64,000 nucleotides of DNA from Halostella salina (GCF_003675855.1 NZ_RCIH01000010.1:49343-113342), one strand, 5' to 3'; positions 17,285 to 25,986 are shown, counted from the stretch's first letter. The notes: a model not told the origin generated them from the sequence alone. Numbers and translations: made by a program.

Positions 17285-17836
17285 ATGTCTCAATCCGACA
17301 CCAGCGAACTATCGCAGGACATCGTGTTCGACCTTCTCAGCAGCCCCAGACGCAGGTTCGTGCTGTACTACCTGCGGCAGGAGGGCGAGCCGGTCGAACT
17401 CCGGCAACTGGCCGACGAGGTGGCCGCCTGGGAAAACGACATGCGCGTCGAGGAGCTCACGAGCCAGCAGCGAAAGCGAGTGTACGTCTCGCTGTACCAG
17501 ACGCACGTCCCGAAACTCGACGAGGCGGGGATCATCGAGTACGACCAGGACAGCGGCATGGTCGCGCTCGCCGCACGCGCGGACGAGCTGGGAAGCTACC
17601 TCGGCACGGACGAGTCCGAGGTCCCGTGGCAGATGTACTACCTGGCGGTCGCCGTCGTCGGCGCGCTGCTGTACACGCTCGTCGCGTTCGACGTGTCCGT
17701 CTTCGCCGCGGTGCCGGAGAACGTCGCGTTCGTGGCGATCATCGTCGCGTTCGGGCTCTCGGCGGTCGCACACTACCTCTACAATCGGTTCCGCGAACCG
17801 GACATCGACGCCGACCTCGTGAACGTCAACCGGTAG
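17285..17836 (+). CDS. Winged-helix membrane protein (DUF7344-type)
   Basis: A 183-residue protein. Residues about 10-95 form a winged helix (DIVFDLLSSPRRRFVLYYLR, VELRQLADEVAAWEN, QRKRVYVSLYQTHVPKLDEA, GIIEYDQDSG), the layout of the haloarchaeal DUF7344 family. Two transmembrane helices follow (YYLAVAVVGALLYTLVAF; VAFVAIIVAFGLSAVAHYLY). I chose ATG 17285 rather than the upstream in-frame start because MSQSDTSELSQDIVF matches the usual beginning of such proteins. Probably a membrane-tethered transcription factor; given its position it may control the divergent glycan operon (inference). Confidence 0.75.
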   Translation: MSQSDTSELSQDIVFDLLSSPRRRFVLYYLRQEGEPVELRQLADEVAAWENDMRVEELTSQQRKRVYVSLYQTHVPKLDEAGIIEYDQDSGMVALAARADELGSYLGTDESEVPWQMYYLAVAVVGALLYTLVAFDVSVFAAVPENVAFVAIIVAFGLSAVAHYLYNRFREPDIDADLVNVNR

Positions 17837-17959
17837 GCCGGCCGGGACGACCGCCGCCTCCGTACGGTCACCGTGCCGTCGGCCGCGATCGACTGGGTCG
17901 GCGGTTCGGTGCCGGTATCGGCGGCTTAACCGCCGGCTCGGCGCGACCTATACGCGACA

Positions 17960-17969
17960 TAACAAAGGG
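17960..17969 (+). promoter_or_regulatory. TAACAAAGGG promoter element of the phosphodiesterase gene
   Basis: TAACAAAGGG centred about 27 bases before the ATG at 17992, the same spacing as at 7676-7685. Its position suggests that it replaces or overlaps the TATA box. Confidence 0.5.
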
Positions 17970-17991
17970 AACATCGGGGGACATCCCGGGT

Positions 17992-19623
17992 ATGGAGAGC
18001 CGGGAGCGGACCGGACCGTCGACGGTGCTGGTCGGGATCGACGCCGCGTGCCGCGGCGTCCTCGACCCGCTCGTGGACGCCGGTGCCGTACCGAACATCG
18101 CTGAGCTGCTCGAGGGCGCGAGCGGGCCGCTCGAATCGCAGGTCCCGCCGTGGACGCCGAGCGCGTGGCCGTCGCTGTACACCGGGACGAACCCCGGAAA
18201 ACACGGCGTGTTCGACTTCCTCGCGTTCGACGGCTACGACTGGGACGTGGTCAACGCGACCCACGTCGACGAGCGGCCGCTGTGGAGCCACCTCGACCGG
18301 ACCGGTCGGTCGAGCGTCGTCGTGAACGTCCCCGTCACGCACCCGCCCGACGAGTTCGACGGCGCGCTGGTGCCGGGGTACGTCGCGCCGGAGGACCCCG
18401 ACTGCCACCCGCCGGGACTGCTCAGGGAACTCCGCGACGCGGTCGGGGAGTACCGCGTCTATCCGGAGACGGTCGACGGCGACGCGGCACAGCGGCGGGC
18501 GTACGCGCGGACCGCGCGGTCCCGCGGCGAGGCGTTCCGGTATCTCGTCGACCGGCTCGACCCCGACTTCGGCTTCGTCCAGTTCCAGGTCACCGACACC
18601 GTGTTCCACGAGCGCCCGGGCGACCGCGAGGCGGTCCGGGCGGTGTACGAGGCGGTCGACGAACAGGTCGGCGCGATCCGGCGGGAGTGTGACCCCGACA
18701 CGGTCGTCCTCGCCAGCGACCACGGGATGGGCCGGTACCGGGGTCACGAGTTCCGCGTCAACGAGTTCCTCCGGAAGTCGGGCGACGTGCGCGCAGTCAG
18801 GGGCGGCGACGGGATGCCGACGTGGGCAACCGTCCGGGACGGACAGTTGAAGGCGGGGGAGGCGGAAGTGGAACGCGAATCCACCGCGGCCGACGGCGTG
18901 GCGGCCGCCGCGATGGCGGGGCTGGCGAAGGTCGGCCTCACCAGCCAGCGGATCGAGCGCGCGCTCGACGCGGTCGGACTCGCCGACGCGGTCGCCGAGC
19001 GCGTTCCGTCGGCGGTCGCCAGCGCCGGCACGGAGCAGGTCGACTTCCCGGCCTCGCGGGCGTACGTCCGCTCGCGTATCGAGTGCGGCGTCCGGATCAA
19101 CTTGCAGGGCCGTGAGCCGTCCGGCGTCGTCCCGCCCGACGAGTACGAGGCCGTCCGCGACGACCTGATCGAGCGGCTGTCGGCCGTCCGGACGCCCGAC
19201 GGCGAACCGGTGTTCGAGGACGTGGCGCGCCGCGAGGCGTACTACGAGGGGCCCCACGTCGACAGCGCGGTCGACGTGGTCACCGTGCCGGCGGCGTTCG
19301 ACCACTTCCTGTCGGCCCGGCTGGCCGGGTCGCAGTTCGGCGAGCCGTCGGAGCCGTGGAACCACAAGCGCGACGGGGTCGTCGCCATCGCGGGCGACGG
19401 CGTCGACGAGTCGGCGTCGCTTTCGGACGCCCACCTGTTCGACGTCGCGCCGACGGTGCTGGCGACGATGGGCGTCCCGGCAGCCGACCGGATGGACGGG
19501 TCGGTCCTCCCGGCCGTCGACCCCGTCGGGGACCGGAGCTACCCGGACTACGGCAGGCGGACGGCAACCACCGCGGACGACGCAGTCAAGGAACGCCTCG
19601 CGAACCTGGGGTACATGGAATGA
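17992..19623 (+). CDS. Alkaline-phosphatase superfamily protein (type I phosphodiesterase/nucleotide pyrophosphatase)
   Basis: A 543-residue protein. The N-terminus VLVGIDAACRGVLDPLVDAG gives a metal-binding Asp. PSAWPSLYTGTNPGKHGVFD carries the nucleophile Thr region, and VLASDHGMGRYRGHEF is the SDHGM metal motif of the superfamily. VTVPAAFDHF and AHLFDVAPTVLATMGVPA close the fold. No signal peptide is seen, so it may be cytoplasmic. The stop overlaps the start of the next gene (ATGA), forming a two-gene operon with a FemAB-like protein. Known members hydrolyse phosphodiesters or transfer phospho- or sulfo-groups; here a role in modifying glycan or glycolipid is inferred. Confidence 0.82.
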   Translation: MESRERTGPSTVLVGIDAACRGVLDPLVDAGAVPNIAELLEGASGPLESQVPPWTPSAWPSLYTGTNPGKHGVFDFLAFDGYDWDVVNATHVDERPLWSHLDRTGRSSVVVNVPVTHPPDEFDGALVPGYVAPEDPDCHPPGLLRELRDAVGEYRVYPETVDGDAAQRRAYARTARSRGEAFRYLVDRLDPDFGFVQFQVTDTVFHERPGDREAVRAVYEAVDEQVGAIRRECDPDTVVLASDHGMGRYRGHEFRVNEFLRKSGDVRAVRGGDGMPTWATVRDGQLKAGEAEVERESTAADGVAAAAMAGLAKVGLTSQRIERALDAVGLADAVAERVPSAVASAGTEQVDFPASRAYVRSRIECGVRINLQGREPSGVVPPDEYEAVRDDLIERLSAVRTPDGEPVFEDVARREAYYEGPHVDSAVDVVTVPAAFDHFLSARLAGSQFGEPSEPWNHKRDGVVAIAGDGVDESASLSDAHLFDVAPTVLATMGVPAADRMDGSVLPAVDPVGDRSYPDYGRRTATTADDAVKERLANLGYME

Positions 19624-20624
19624 GCATCGACATCCGCACCGTCGACGACGAGGAGGAGTGGAACCGCTACGTCGAACGATCCGACGGGACGACCCCGTTT
19701 CACCGCTACGGCGCGCTCGCCGTGCAGGCGGAGTACGCCGAGGCGACGCTGTACCCCTTCGCGGGGTTCAAGGGACAGGAGGCGGTCGGCCTGTTCCCCG
19801 TCTTCGAGATCCGGAAGGGGCCGGTGTCGACGGCGTTCTCGCCGCCGCCCGACATCCGGGTCCCCTATCTCGGGCCGGCGACCCTGAACGTGGACAAGTT
19901 GAAGCGGCGCAAGCGCGACCGCCGCGTGAAGCGGTTCGTCGAGGGCTGTCTCGACCGGGTCGAGGAGGAGATCGGGCCGAAGTACGCGCATTTCCGCACC
20001 GACGGCCGGTTCGAGGACCTGCGCCCGTTCGGCTGGAACGACCACGACGTGACGCCGGAGTACACGTACCTCGTCGACCTGACCGCCGACGAGGAGACTG
20101 TCAAGAGCCGGTTCAGCAGCGACGCCCGCAGCAACATCCGGGACGGCGAGGACGCCGACTACACCGTCGAGGAGGGCGGTCGCCCCGCGATAGAGCGCAT
20201 CGTCGAGCAGGTCCGGAGTCGGTACGAGGCACAGGACGTGTCCTTTCACCTGCCGACCGCGTTCGTCGCCGACCTGTTCGACCGCCTGCCGGCCGGGAGC
20301 ATCCGACCGTACGCCCTCCGCGTCGACGGCGAGTTCGTCGGCGGGATCCTCGTCGTCGACGACGGTGACCGCGTCTACCGGTGGCAGGGCGGCGTCCGGC
20401 CGGACGCCGAGGTCGACGTGGCCCCGAACGACCTGCTCGACTGGCGGGTCATGCGCGACGCGATGGCGCGCGGCCGGTCGGCGTACGACCTGGTGGGCGC
20501 GGACTCGCCGCGGATCAACCGGTACAAGGCGAAGTTCGGGCCGAACCTCGAACCGTACTACAGCGTCGAGCAGGGGACGCCGGTGATGAACACGATGGCG
20601 CACCTCTACCGGAAGTTCCGCTGA
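19620..20624 (+). CDS. FemAB/GNAT-like acyltransferase, paralogue of the 8856-9857 gene
   Basis: A 334-residue protein starting MSIDIRTVDDEEEWNRYVER. It shares GFKGQEAVGLFPVF, the KRRKRDRR basic stretch, SDARSNIRDGEDADY and the C-terminal INRYKAKFGPNLEPYYSVE with the paralogue in the glycan operon. These mark the FemAB-like GNAT double domain (acetyl-, aminoacyl- or peptidyl-transfer). The start was chosen at 19620 because it overlaps the phosphodiesterase stop by ATGA; a longer in-frame extension is a shadow of that gene. Probably tailors the surface glycan. Confidence 0.8.
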   Translation: MSIDIRTVDDEEEWNRYVERSDGTTPFHRYGALAVQAEYAEATLYPFAGFKGQEAVGLFPVFEIRKGPVSTAFSPPPDIRVPYLGPATLNVDKLKRRKRDRRVKRFVEGCLDRVEEEIGPKYAHFRTDGRFEDLRPFGWNDHDVTPEYTYLVDLTADEETVKSRFSSDARSNIRDGEDADYTVEEGGRPAIERIVEQVRSRYEAQDVSFHLPTAFVADLFDRLPAGSIRPYALRVDGEFVGGILVVDDGDRVYRWQGGVRPDAEVDVAPNDLLDWRVMRDAMARGRSAYDLVGADSPRINRYKAKFGPNLEPYYSVEQGTPVMNTMAHLYRKFR

Positions 20625-20824
20625 CCGCCGGTCCCGGCCGTGCTCGACGCCGGGCGACGGCCGGTACCCCGGTGCGCACGGCGGAGCGAGTGGTAACTGG
20701 GACACAACGGTCTGGTAGTTGCGTGGCCGTACCCGACAACGCTCCCGCGCGAAACTGAACGGAATCGGGTAATTCAAACACGACTATAAACACGAGTTAA
20801 GGTCGTCAACGTCGTACGGTGGAT

Positions 20825-21106
20825 ATGACCGAGGTGTGGGACGAGATCGGGTTCGTCATCAGCTCGCGGTACCGGGTCGCCGTCCTGAAGCGACTGGCCG
20901 AGGGACCGGCGACCCCGTCACAGATCGCGACCGACTCGGAGCTCTCGATAGCGCATATCTCCAGGAGCCTCCGCAGGCTCCGCGACCGCGACCTCGTCGA
21001 ACTGCTCGTCTCCGAGGACCGGAAGAAAGGCCGGGTGTACGGGATCACCGACCGCGGCGAACAGATCTGGGGCCAGATACAGGCCGAGAACATGCTGGAG
21101 GAGTAG
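20825..21106 (+). CDS. Winged-helix transcriptional regulator (ArsR/MarR-like)
   Basis: A 93-residue protein (MTEVWDEIGFVISSRYRVAV) that is almost wholly one winged helix: VLKRLAEGPATPSQIA, then the recognition helix in LSIAHISRSLRRLRDRDLVE and the wing in EDRKKGRVYGITDRGEQIW. A GTG two codons upstream (20819) is an alternative start. A TATA-like ACTATAAACA at 20782-20791 sits about 38 bases before the ATG. It stands alone, after the glycan locus. Target unknown. Confidence 0.82.
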   Translation: MTEVWDEIGFVISSRYRVAVLKRLAEGPATPSQIATDSELSIAHISRSLRRLRDRDLVELLVSEDRKKGRVYGITDRGEQIWGQIQAENMLEE

Positions 21107-21337
21107 GCCCGGCCGTCGCGGTCACTGCGGGGTTCCGGCCCGAGTGAGCAACCGCTGCGTCGAACGGAACGGCGCTGCTCCCGAGCGGAGCGACCCCAGT
21201 TCCGAACTCCCGGTGGTCGCCGGTACCGGTGCGGGCGACCACCGAAAACGGTGAGATCAACTACCCGCAGTAAAGTTGATGTTTCTAGGAGTTAGCCCCG
21301 ATGTCGTCGTCGCAGAGCGTCCGAGGCGGGCGGGAGA

Positions 21338-21460
21338 TCACTCCGACTCCTCGTCATCGTCGTTCCCCGGTATCAGCATCTCCGGCTCCCGGTCGTAGGT
21401 GGGCGTCTCGGCGAACTGTCGAATGCGTTTCCAGTCGTCTCCTGACAGTCGTCCCGTCAT
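21338..21460 (-). CDS. Very small conserved haloarchaeal-type protein (40 residues)
   Basis: MTGRLSGDDWKRIRQFAETP starts this 40-residue acidic protein, which ends in a Glu/Asp-rich tail. The pattern (D/E)W.RI..FA.TP.Y.R.PE.L.P matches small proteins that I remember from other haloarchaea. The in-frame extension upstream to 21604 is not acidic and does not look coding, so the ATG at 21460 is preferred. Function unknown. Confidence 0.55.
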   Translation of the reverse strand: MTGRLSGDDWKRIRQFAETPTYDREPEMLIPGNDDDEESE

Positions 21461-21715
21461 TAGCTCCCGATTTCGCCGCTGTAGATAAAAAGGGCCGCGG
21501 TGGTTCACCGAAGTAAGAGCAACAAACCGGTCGCAGGTGTCGGCTACTCCCTCGAAGAGACGGTGTGCGGTCGGTCCGTCGCTTCGGCCAGACGCGTCAG
21601 GCACGGTCCGCTCGCTCCGTCGGCCGCCAGCTTTCGCAGTCGGGACTCTACCGCCAGCTCCGGCGCTCGCCGACCCGGCGTCGGCGCGGATCGGTCCACG
21701 GCTACGAATGTGGTC

Positions 21716-22036
21716 TCACTCGTCCGGAGTGACGTGCACTCGACCGCCGTCGAAGACGGTTATCGAACAGCCCCACTCGGAGAACTGAACCGCCACGTCC
21801 GAGGGGTCGGAAGCTGAGGCGAAAAGGGAGTCGAGCGCGTCGGGGTCGACGACGTCGAACAGCGCCGGCGACAGGTCCACCGGGTCCGCGTCGAGCGCCT
21901 CCGCGACCGCCAGTACGATCGTCGTGCTCAGTTGTTCGTTCGCGGTCGCCGTCCGGGAGACGGTCGTCCGTCGAAGGTCGGGTTGCTGTCCGGTAGCAGA
22001 CGTCGGCATCATAGTGCTGTTAGTGTCGCTAGTCAT
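21716..22036 (-). CDS. HalOD1 output-domain protein
   Basis: A 106-residue protein with a Ser/Thr-rich N-terminus (about 25 residues). Its domain reads STTIVLAVAEALDADPVDLS, PALFDVVDPDALDSLFA, VAVQFSEWGCSITVFDGGRV, which is the HalOD1 pattern (LS..V..AVA...G.DP..L.PLY..ID..ALD). HalOD1 is a small domain found alone or at the end of haloarchaeal signalling proteins; its ligand is unknown. It is a monocistronic gene on the minus strand. Confidence 0.78.
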   Translation of the reverse strand: MTSDTNSTMMPTSATGQQPDLRRTTVSRTATANEQLSTTIVLAVAEALDADPVDLSPALFDVVDPDALDSLFASASDPSDVAVQFSEWGCSITVFDGGRVHVTPDE

Positions 22037-22547
22037 GGCTGGGTCGTGTCCAACTCAAGCCGACTACACCGGACCCGAGTAATAAACCTTGTCGTCGATC
22101 GATCTGGCACCGAGCCGAGTAGTCGTGAGCGCCGATACGTTCGGGACGAAACAGTCCGAAATCAGTCCGAATGGGTGTTCGAGGCGTGACAGCGGGACGG
22201 AGCCGAAAACGGTAGGTACCGATTACTTCGGGAAACCTCGGCTTACTACCAGCGAAACGGAGGCAACTGACGGTAGCCCCGCCGGAACGACTCCACGGCG
22301 AACCGTCCCCGGCCCGAAGCCGACGTGCCGGCGACGCCCGATTACAGCGATACGAGTGTAAAGACCAGCCCCGTCGTCCGGTCCTCGCCCACGGCCGACG
22401 AACCGCGACGGAAGCGCCCGGAACCGACCCGAACGCTGGAGAACCGTGTGGAACCCGGATGCGAGGGCCGGGCTCACACCCATCACTGCCAGCTACGCCG
22501 AACACGTTCGGGAACACGGCGAGGTGGGGCGGGACCGTAGCGCCGAT
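22037..22547. other. Intergenic region with an anaerobic-type palindrome near its right end
   Basis: About 510 bases. ORFs here (for example on the plus strand 22089-22361) are rich in Arg/Ser/Thr rather than acidic residues and do not look coding. CGAACACGTTCG at 22499-22510, centred 43.5 bases before the ATG at 22548, is the only clear signal. Confidence 0.45.
22499..22510 (+). promoter_or_regulatory. CGAAYRTGTTCG-type palindrome before the 22548 gene
   Basis: CGAACACGTTCG (perfect palindrome, the reverse form of CGAACGTGTTCG), centred 43.5 bases before the start codon. It is one of ten such sites in the window. Confidence 0.7.
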
Positions 22548-23162
22548 ATGCCCGGAATCCCCTCGCCGTTCTCGGACGACGGCGACGACGGCGGCGACAC
22601 GTTCGACGAGTACGACGAGTTCGTCCCCGACCATCTGCCCGAACCCGGCGCGTTCCTCGACGGCCACGACGTGCTCGCGGGCGACGACCACCTTGCGTTC
22701 CACGACATCACGCGGGAACTGTTCGAGGAACGGGGCGTGTACGACATGACGTTCGGCTACAACCTCGCACGGCTGAACCTCGACAGCCGTCACCCGTCGG
22801 CGGGGTACCGGTACGCCGAGGAGGCGGCCGACGCCGCGGGACCCGCCGCCGACGGCGACACGGTTCTCCGCGCCGAGTTCACGCCGACGACGGAGTTCTG
22901 CCCGCAGAGCGACACGCTCGCCCGCGGGTCGTTCCGGGCGTGGAACGGCCTCGCCGACCGCCACGACTACGACCTCGTTCGGGTGCGCGTCGACGGGATG
23001 CACCACAACAGCGAGGAGATAAACGAGGACATGCGAAAGCTGGAGGAGACGTTCGTCGAGACCGACTCCGTGACGCGGGTCTCGGACGACTCCGGCGGCG
23101 ACGGCACCGACACCGGAACGGGTTCGGCGGGCGGCGGCCGCGGCCCGACCTCACCGTTCTGA
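22548..23162 (+). CDS. Conserved haloarchaeal hypothetical protein linked to denitrification genes
   Basis: A 204-residue acidic soluble protein (MPGIPSPFSDDGDDGG...). Conserved-looking blocks are AADDHL-like GHDVLAGDDHLAFHDITREL, FGYNLARLNLDSRHPSAGYR, and LRAEFTPTTEFCPQSDTLA with its single Cys in a TTEFCPQ motif, then FRAWNGLADRHDYDLVRVRV and MHHNSEEIN. The TxxFCPQ-type loop is reminiscent of MIP18/PaaD-like iron-sulfur assembly domains, but I cannot confirm homology. It is preceded by the CGAACACGTTCG palindrome and is convergent to nirK, so it is probably induced with anaerobic respiration (inference). Confidence 0.7.
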   Translation: MPGIPSPFSDDGDDGGDTFDEYDEFVPDHLPEPGAFLDGHDVLAGDDHLAFHDITRELFEERGVYDMTFGYNLARLNLDSRHPSAGYRYAEEAADAAGPAADGDTVLRAEFTPTTEFCPQSDTLARGSFRAWNGLADRHDYDLVRVRVDGMHHNSEEINEDMRKLEETFVETDSVTRVSDDSGGDGTDTGTGSAGGGRGPTSPF

Positions 23163-23268
23163 GCGGTCGCACCGCCGTCGAGTCGGGACAGCGAAAACGA
23201 GTTCGGAGTGGGGATGACAGATCGGATCGGCGGTCGCCGGGGACGGGCCGTCGGTTACCGGGCGCCCG

Positions 23269-24336
23269 TCACTGCGGCTCCGGGTCGAACACCTCGGGGT
23301 TCTCCTCGCCCTCGGCAGTGACGACGCTCATGCAGCCGCGCCGCACGACACGGCTGAGCGCGTGGTCGACCAGTTTGTAGTTCCCGGGCACCGGGAAGTC
23401 CATCGTCGCGATGGCGGTGCTGCCCGGCGCGACCGGCTTCGTCTGGATGTGGGTCTGCGGGTCGGTCGTCAGCGACCCCTCGGGGTAGAGCCTCTCCCAG
23501 ACGTTGCCGATGGGGTGGTAGCTGCTGGTCATGTTCGGGCCGCCGGTGACGAAGTACGTCCGGACGGTCTGGCCCGTCTCGACCGTCGCGGCCGCCCCGT
23601 ACCTGTCGGGGGTCGTCGCGTACGCCTCGCCGTTCATCACCACGTAGGTCGGCTCCTCGTCGGCCATCGACGCCATGTCGAACTTGTGGTGGCCCTCGGT
23701 GCCGGCCTCCTTGTCGGTGTAGATCTCGTGCTGGCCGAGGTACACCTCCTCGTCGACCTCGGGCATGCCGCCCTCCGGTTCGACCAGGATGATCCCGAAC
23801 ATGCCCGCGCTGATGTGCATGTCCATGTTCGGGACGGCGCAGTGGTAGATGTACGCGCCGGGGTACGTCGCCTTGAACCGCAGGTGCGCCGTCTCGCCGG
23901 GCGCGGTCATCGTCGCCTCAGCGCCGCCGCCGGGGCCGGCACACGCGTGGAAGTCCACGTTGTGCGGCATCGTGTTCTCCTCGGGGTTCCGGAACGTGAC
24001 GTTGACCGTGTCACCCCGCCGCACCCGGATGAACGGCCCGGGGACCTGCCCGTTGTAGGTCATGTAGTCGAAGGTGACGCCGCCTTCGATCTCCGCGGTC
24101 ACCTCGCGGGGGACGAGCTCCACGTCGACCTCGGCGGGCTCGTCGCGGTCGATCGGCCCCGGAATGTCCGTCGGGTCAGCGGCGACCCGGTCGACCTCCG
24201 GCGTCGCCGCCTGCTCCATCCGTTCGCGCTGTTCCGTGCGGTCCTGGGCGGTGGGCGCGTTCGCACAGCCGGCCACGGCCGTCGCGCCGCCGATACCCAT
24301 CGCCTGGAGCACGCGCCGCCGGGAAGTGTCGAACAT
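23269..24336 (-). CDS. nirK: Copper-containing nitrite reductase
   Basis: A 355-residue two-cupredoxin enzyme reducing nitrite to nitric oxide outside the membrane. The N-terminus SRRRVLQAMGIGGATAVAGC is a Tat signal with lipobox Cys 24. Copper ligands are visible. TMPHNVDFHA supplies type 1 His, catalytic Asp and type 2 His. AYIYHCAVPNMDMHISAGMF supplies type 2 His, type 1 Cys, type 1 His and Met. SSYHPIGNVWERL and LVDHALSRVV supply the remaining His residues in domain 2. The ATG at 24336 is chosen over an extension to 24384 that lacks signal-peptide logic. Two 19-bp dyads lie upstream; no CGAAYRTGTTCG site was found before this gene. Confidence 0.96.
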   Translation of the reverse strand: MFDTSRRRVLQAMGIGGATAVAGCANAPTAQDRTEQRERMEQAATPEVDRVAADPTDIPGPIDRDEPAEVDVELVPREVTAEIEGGVTFDYMTYNGQVPGPFIRVRRGDTVNVTFRNPEENTMPHNVDFHACAGPGGGAEATMTAPGETAHLRFKATYPGAYIYHCAVPNMDMHISAGMFGIILVEPEGGMPEVDEEVYLGQHEIYTDKEAGTEGHHKFDMASMADEEPTYVVMNGEAYATTPDRYGAAATVETGQTVRTYFVTGGPNMTSSYHPIGNVWERLYPEGSLTTDPQTHIQTKPVAPGSTAIATMDFPVPGNYKLVDHALSRVVRRGCMSVVTAEGEENPEVFDPEPQ

Positions 24337-24395
24337 TGGTGGGTGCCTCCTTGCAGGTGAACGTAGTGGCCGGGACATTAACAAGCGGTTCTACG

Positions 24396-24414
24396 GTTCT
24401 CAGCCCACGAGAAC
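24396..24414 (-). promoter_or_regulatory. 19-bp dyad upstream of nirK, proximal copy
   Basis: GTTCTCAG-CCC-ACGAGAAC, centred 69 bases before the nirK start. It matches the consensus GTTYYCAG-N3-CTGRGAAC seen before halocyanin, molybdoenzyme and radical SAM genes. Confidence 0.6.
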
Positions 24415-24416
24415 GC

Positions 24417-24435
24417 GTTTCAGCTCCTGGGAAAC
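24417..24435 (-). promoter_or_regulatory. 19-bp dyad upstream of nirK, distal copy
   Basis: GTTTC-N9-GAAAC containing CTCCTGGGAAAC, two bases beyond the proximal copy and centred 90 bases before nirK. The left arm is shifted relative to the consensus, so it is a weaker match. Confidence 0.45.
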
Positions 24436-24693
24436 CGGGCGAACAGGTACGGGGGCTGTTTTTTTAAGCGGCCGCGGTCCCGTCGAACCGATCCCCGACC
24501 AACCGTCTCAGACCGCCTCGACCGTCTCCCGGTACGCCTGCAGGTGGCATCGCGCTCGGGCGACGTGTCGCGCCCGCGGCTCTCGCACCCGCGAGAGCAG
24601 TTGCGGCAGGGAGTGCTGGACGCGGGCCGTTCGCCGCGGGGGCGTCGGAACGCATACGGCGGCGTTGGACCGGGGACGCGAAACAGACACTGC

Positions 24694-24705
24694 CGAACGT
24701 GTTCG
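24694..24705 (+). promoter_or_regulatory. CGAACGTGTTCG palindrome before the 24744 gene
   Basis: CGAACGTGTTCG centred 44.5 bases before the ATG, the commonest spacing in the window. Confidence 0.75.
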
Positions 24706-24743
24706 CATCAACGGCTACCGCGACGGCGGTCGGAAGGGTACAC

Positions 24744-25949
24744 ATGAGCACGTCGGGACACGCTTCGACGGCGTCACGGGGGTCGCGCCGGTTCGTCGCC
24801 GTCGGGGTCTGCGGGCTCGTCGTCTGGCAGGCCGCGGTGCTCGCGGGCGTTCCGCGCCGGACGAGCGTCGCGCTCGGCGCGCTCGGGTTCGTCCTCCACG
24901 TCGTGTTCGGGAAGGCGTACGCCCTCCTGCCGTCGTACTTCGACCGGCGGCTCGCCGCGCCGCGCGCGCCGGCGGTCCACCTCCCGCTCTCGGTCGCCGG
25001 CGTCGCCGGCCTCGCGATCGCGCCGCTAGCGGGCGTTCCCGGCGTCGTGGGCGCGGTCGGCGCGACCTGCTGGAGTCTCGGCGTGGCGGTCTTCGTCGGC
25101 GTCCTCGCCGTCACGGTCCGGGACAACCCCATCGGAGCCGAGACCGGCACGGGCGAGGCGAACGCCCACCGACGGGGCGTCGACCGCGCGGCGAACGCCG
25201 CGCTCCCGGTCGCCGTCCTCTACCTCGCCGCCGGAGCGTACGGGACCGCCGCCGCTGCCGGGGTCGTTCCCGTCCCCGCGGCCCTGCCCGCGCTCGGCCT
25301 CGCGGCGACCGCGTCACACCTGCTCGCCGCTGGCGGCGCGGCGCTGGTGCTGTTCGCCGTCGGCTTCCGCCTCCTCCCCCGGCTGCTCGGCGCGTCGCCG
25401 CCGCGGCCGCTGGTCGCAGTCGTCCTCCCTGCCGGCGCGCTCGGGCCGGCGCTGGTCGCCGCCGGCGTCGGCGGCGCGGGCACGCTGCGGGCCGGCGCGG
25501 CACTGCTCGGCGTCGCAGTCGTCGGGTTCGCGGCGGCCGTCATCGTGCTCGCGGCGACGGCCGACCGACGCCGGGTCGGGGTCGGCGCGGTCGTCGCCGG
25601 GCCGGGATTCGGCGTCGTCGGCGTGACGCTCGGCGCTGGCTTCGCGTTCGGCTTCGGCGACGCCGCCCTCGTGCCGGCGCACCTGCGGCTGAACCTGCTC
25701 GGCTTCCTCGGGCTGACGGTCGTCGGCGTCACGTACCACTTCTACCCGCCGGCCGTCGGCCGGCTCCCCGGCGTCGGCGAGCGCGTCGCGCGGGCCGCCG
25801 CGGCCGGGATCGCCGGCGGGCTGCTGGTCGAGGTGGCGGGACTGTGGACGCGCTGGCCCGCTGCTGTCGTCGCCGGCCGGACGGCTGGGCTGTTCGGCGC
25901 GCTGATGTACGCGTGGGTCGTCCTCGGGCTGTTCCACGAGCGAGGGTGA
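24744..25949 (+). CDS. Multi-pass membrane protein related to heme-copper oxidase subunit I / NnrS
   Basis: A 401-residue protein with about ten to twelve hydrophobic segments. HVVFGKAYALLPSYFDRRL and HLRLNLLGFLGLTVVGVTYHFYPPAVG carry His residues placed like those of NnrS-type and heme-copper-oxidase-like proteins near nitrite and nitric oxide reductases. The start at ATG 24744 is preferred over a GTG at 24699, because that GTG lies inside the regulatory palindrome. It is a paralogue in fold of the 26339-27745 protein but clearly diverged. Possible role: nitric oxide or heme/copper handling during denitrification. Function unproven. Confidence 0.72.
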   Translation: MSTSGHASTASRGSRRFVAVGVCGLVVWQAAVLAGVPRRTSVALGALGFVLHVVFGKAYALLPSYFDRRLAAPRAPAVHLPLSVAGVAGLAIAPLAGVPGVVGAVGATCWSLGVAVFVGVLAVTVRDNPIGAETGTGEANAHRRGVDRAANAALPVAVLYLAAGAYGTAAAAGVVPVPAALPALGLAATASHLLAAGGAALVLFAVGFRLLPRLLGASPPRPLVAVVLPAGALGPALVAAGVGGAGTLRAGAALLGVAVVGFAAAVIVLAATADRRRVGVGAVVAGPGFGVVGVTLGAGFAFGFGDAALVPAHLRLNLLGFLGLTVVGVTYHFYPPAVGRLPGVGERVARAAAAGIAGGLLVEVAGLWTRWPAAVVAGRTAGLFGALMYAWVVLGLFHERG

Positions 25950-25986
25950 CGCGGGGGTCCGTGGAGAAGGGTGGTTCCGTACCCGG

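Larger units (their letters stand above)
24337..24743. promoter_or_regulatory. Divergent control region between nirK and the 24744 membrane-protein gene
   Basis: About 400 bases. Towards nirK it has dyads GTTCTCAG-CCC-ACGAGAAC (24396-24414) and GTTTCAGCTCCTGGGAAAC (24417-24435). A run of seven T at 24459-24468 could end a transcript. Towards the membrane gene it has CGAACGTGTTCG (24694-24705). A 67-codon minus-strand ORF here is Arg-rich and not convincing. Confidence 0.65.

Noticed and set aside
22089..22361. 90-codon plus-strand ORF
   Set aside because: Ser/Thr/Arg/Pro-rich composition, no promoter or homology signal; likely chance.
24508..24711. 67-codon minus-strand ORF between nirK and the membrane protein gene
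   Set aside because: Arg/Val-rich, not acidic, overlaps the CGAACGTGTTCG promoter of the divergent gene, no recognised family.
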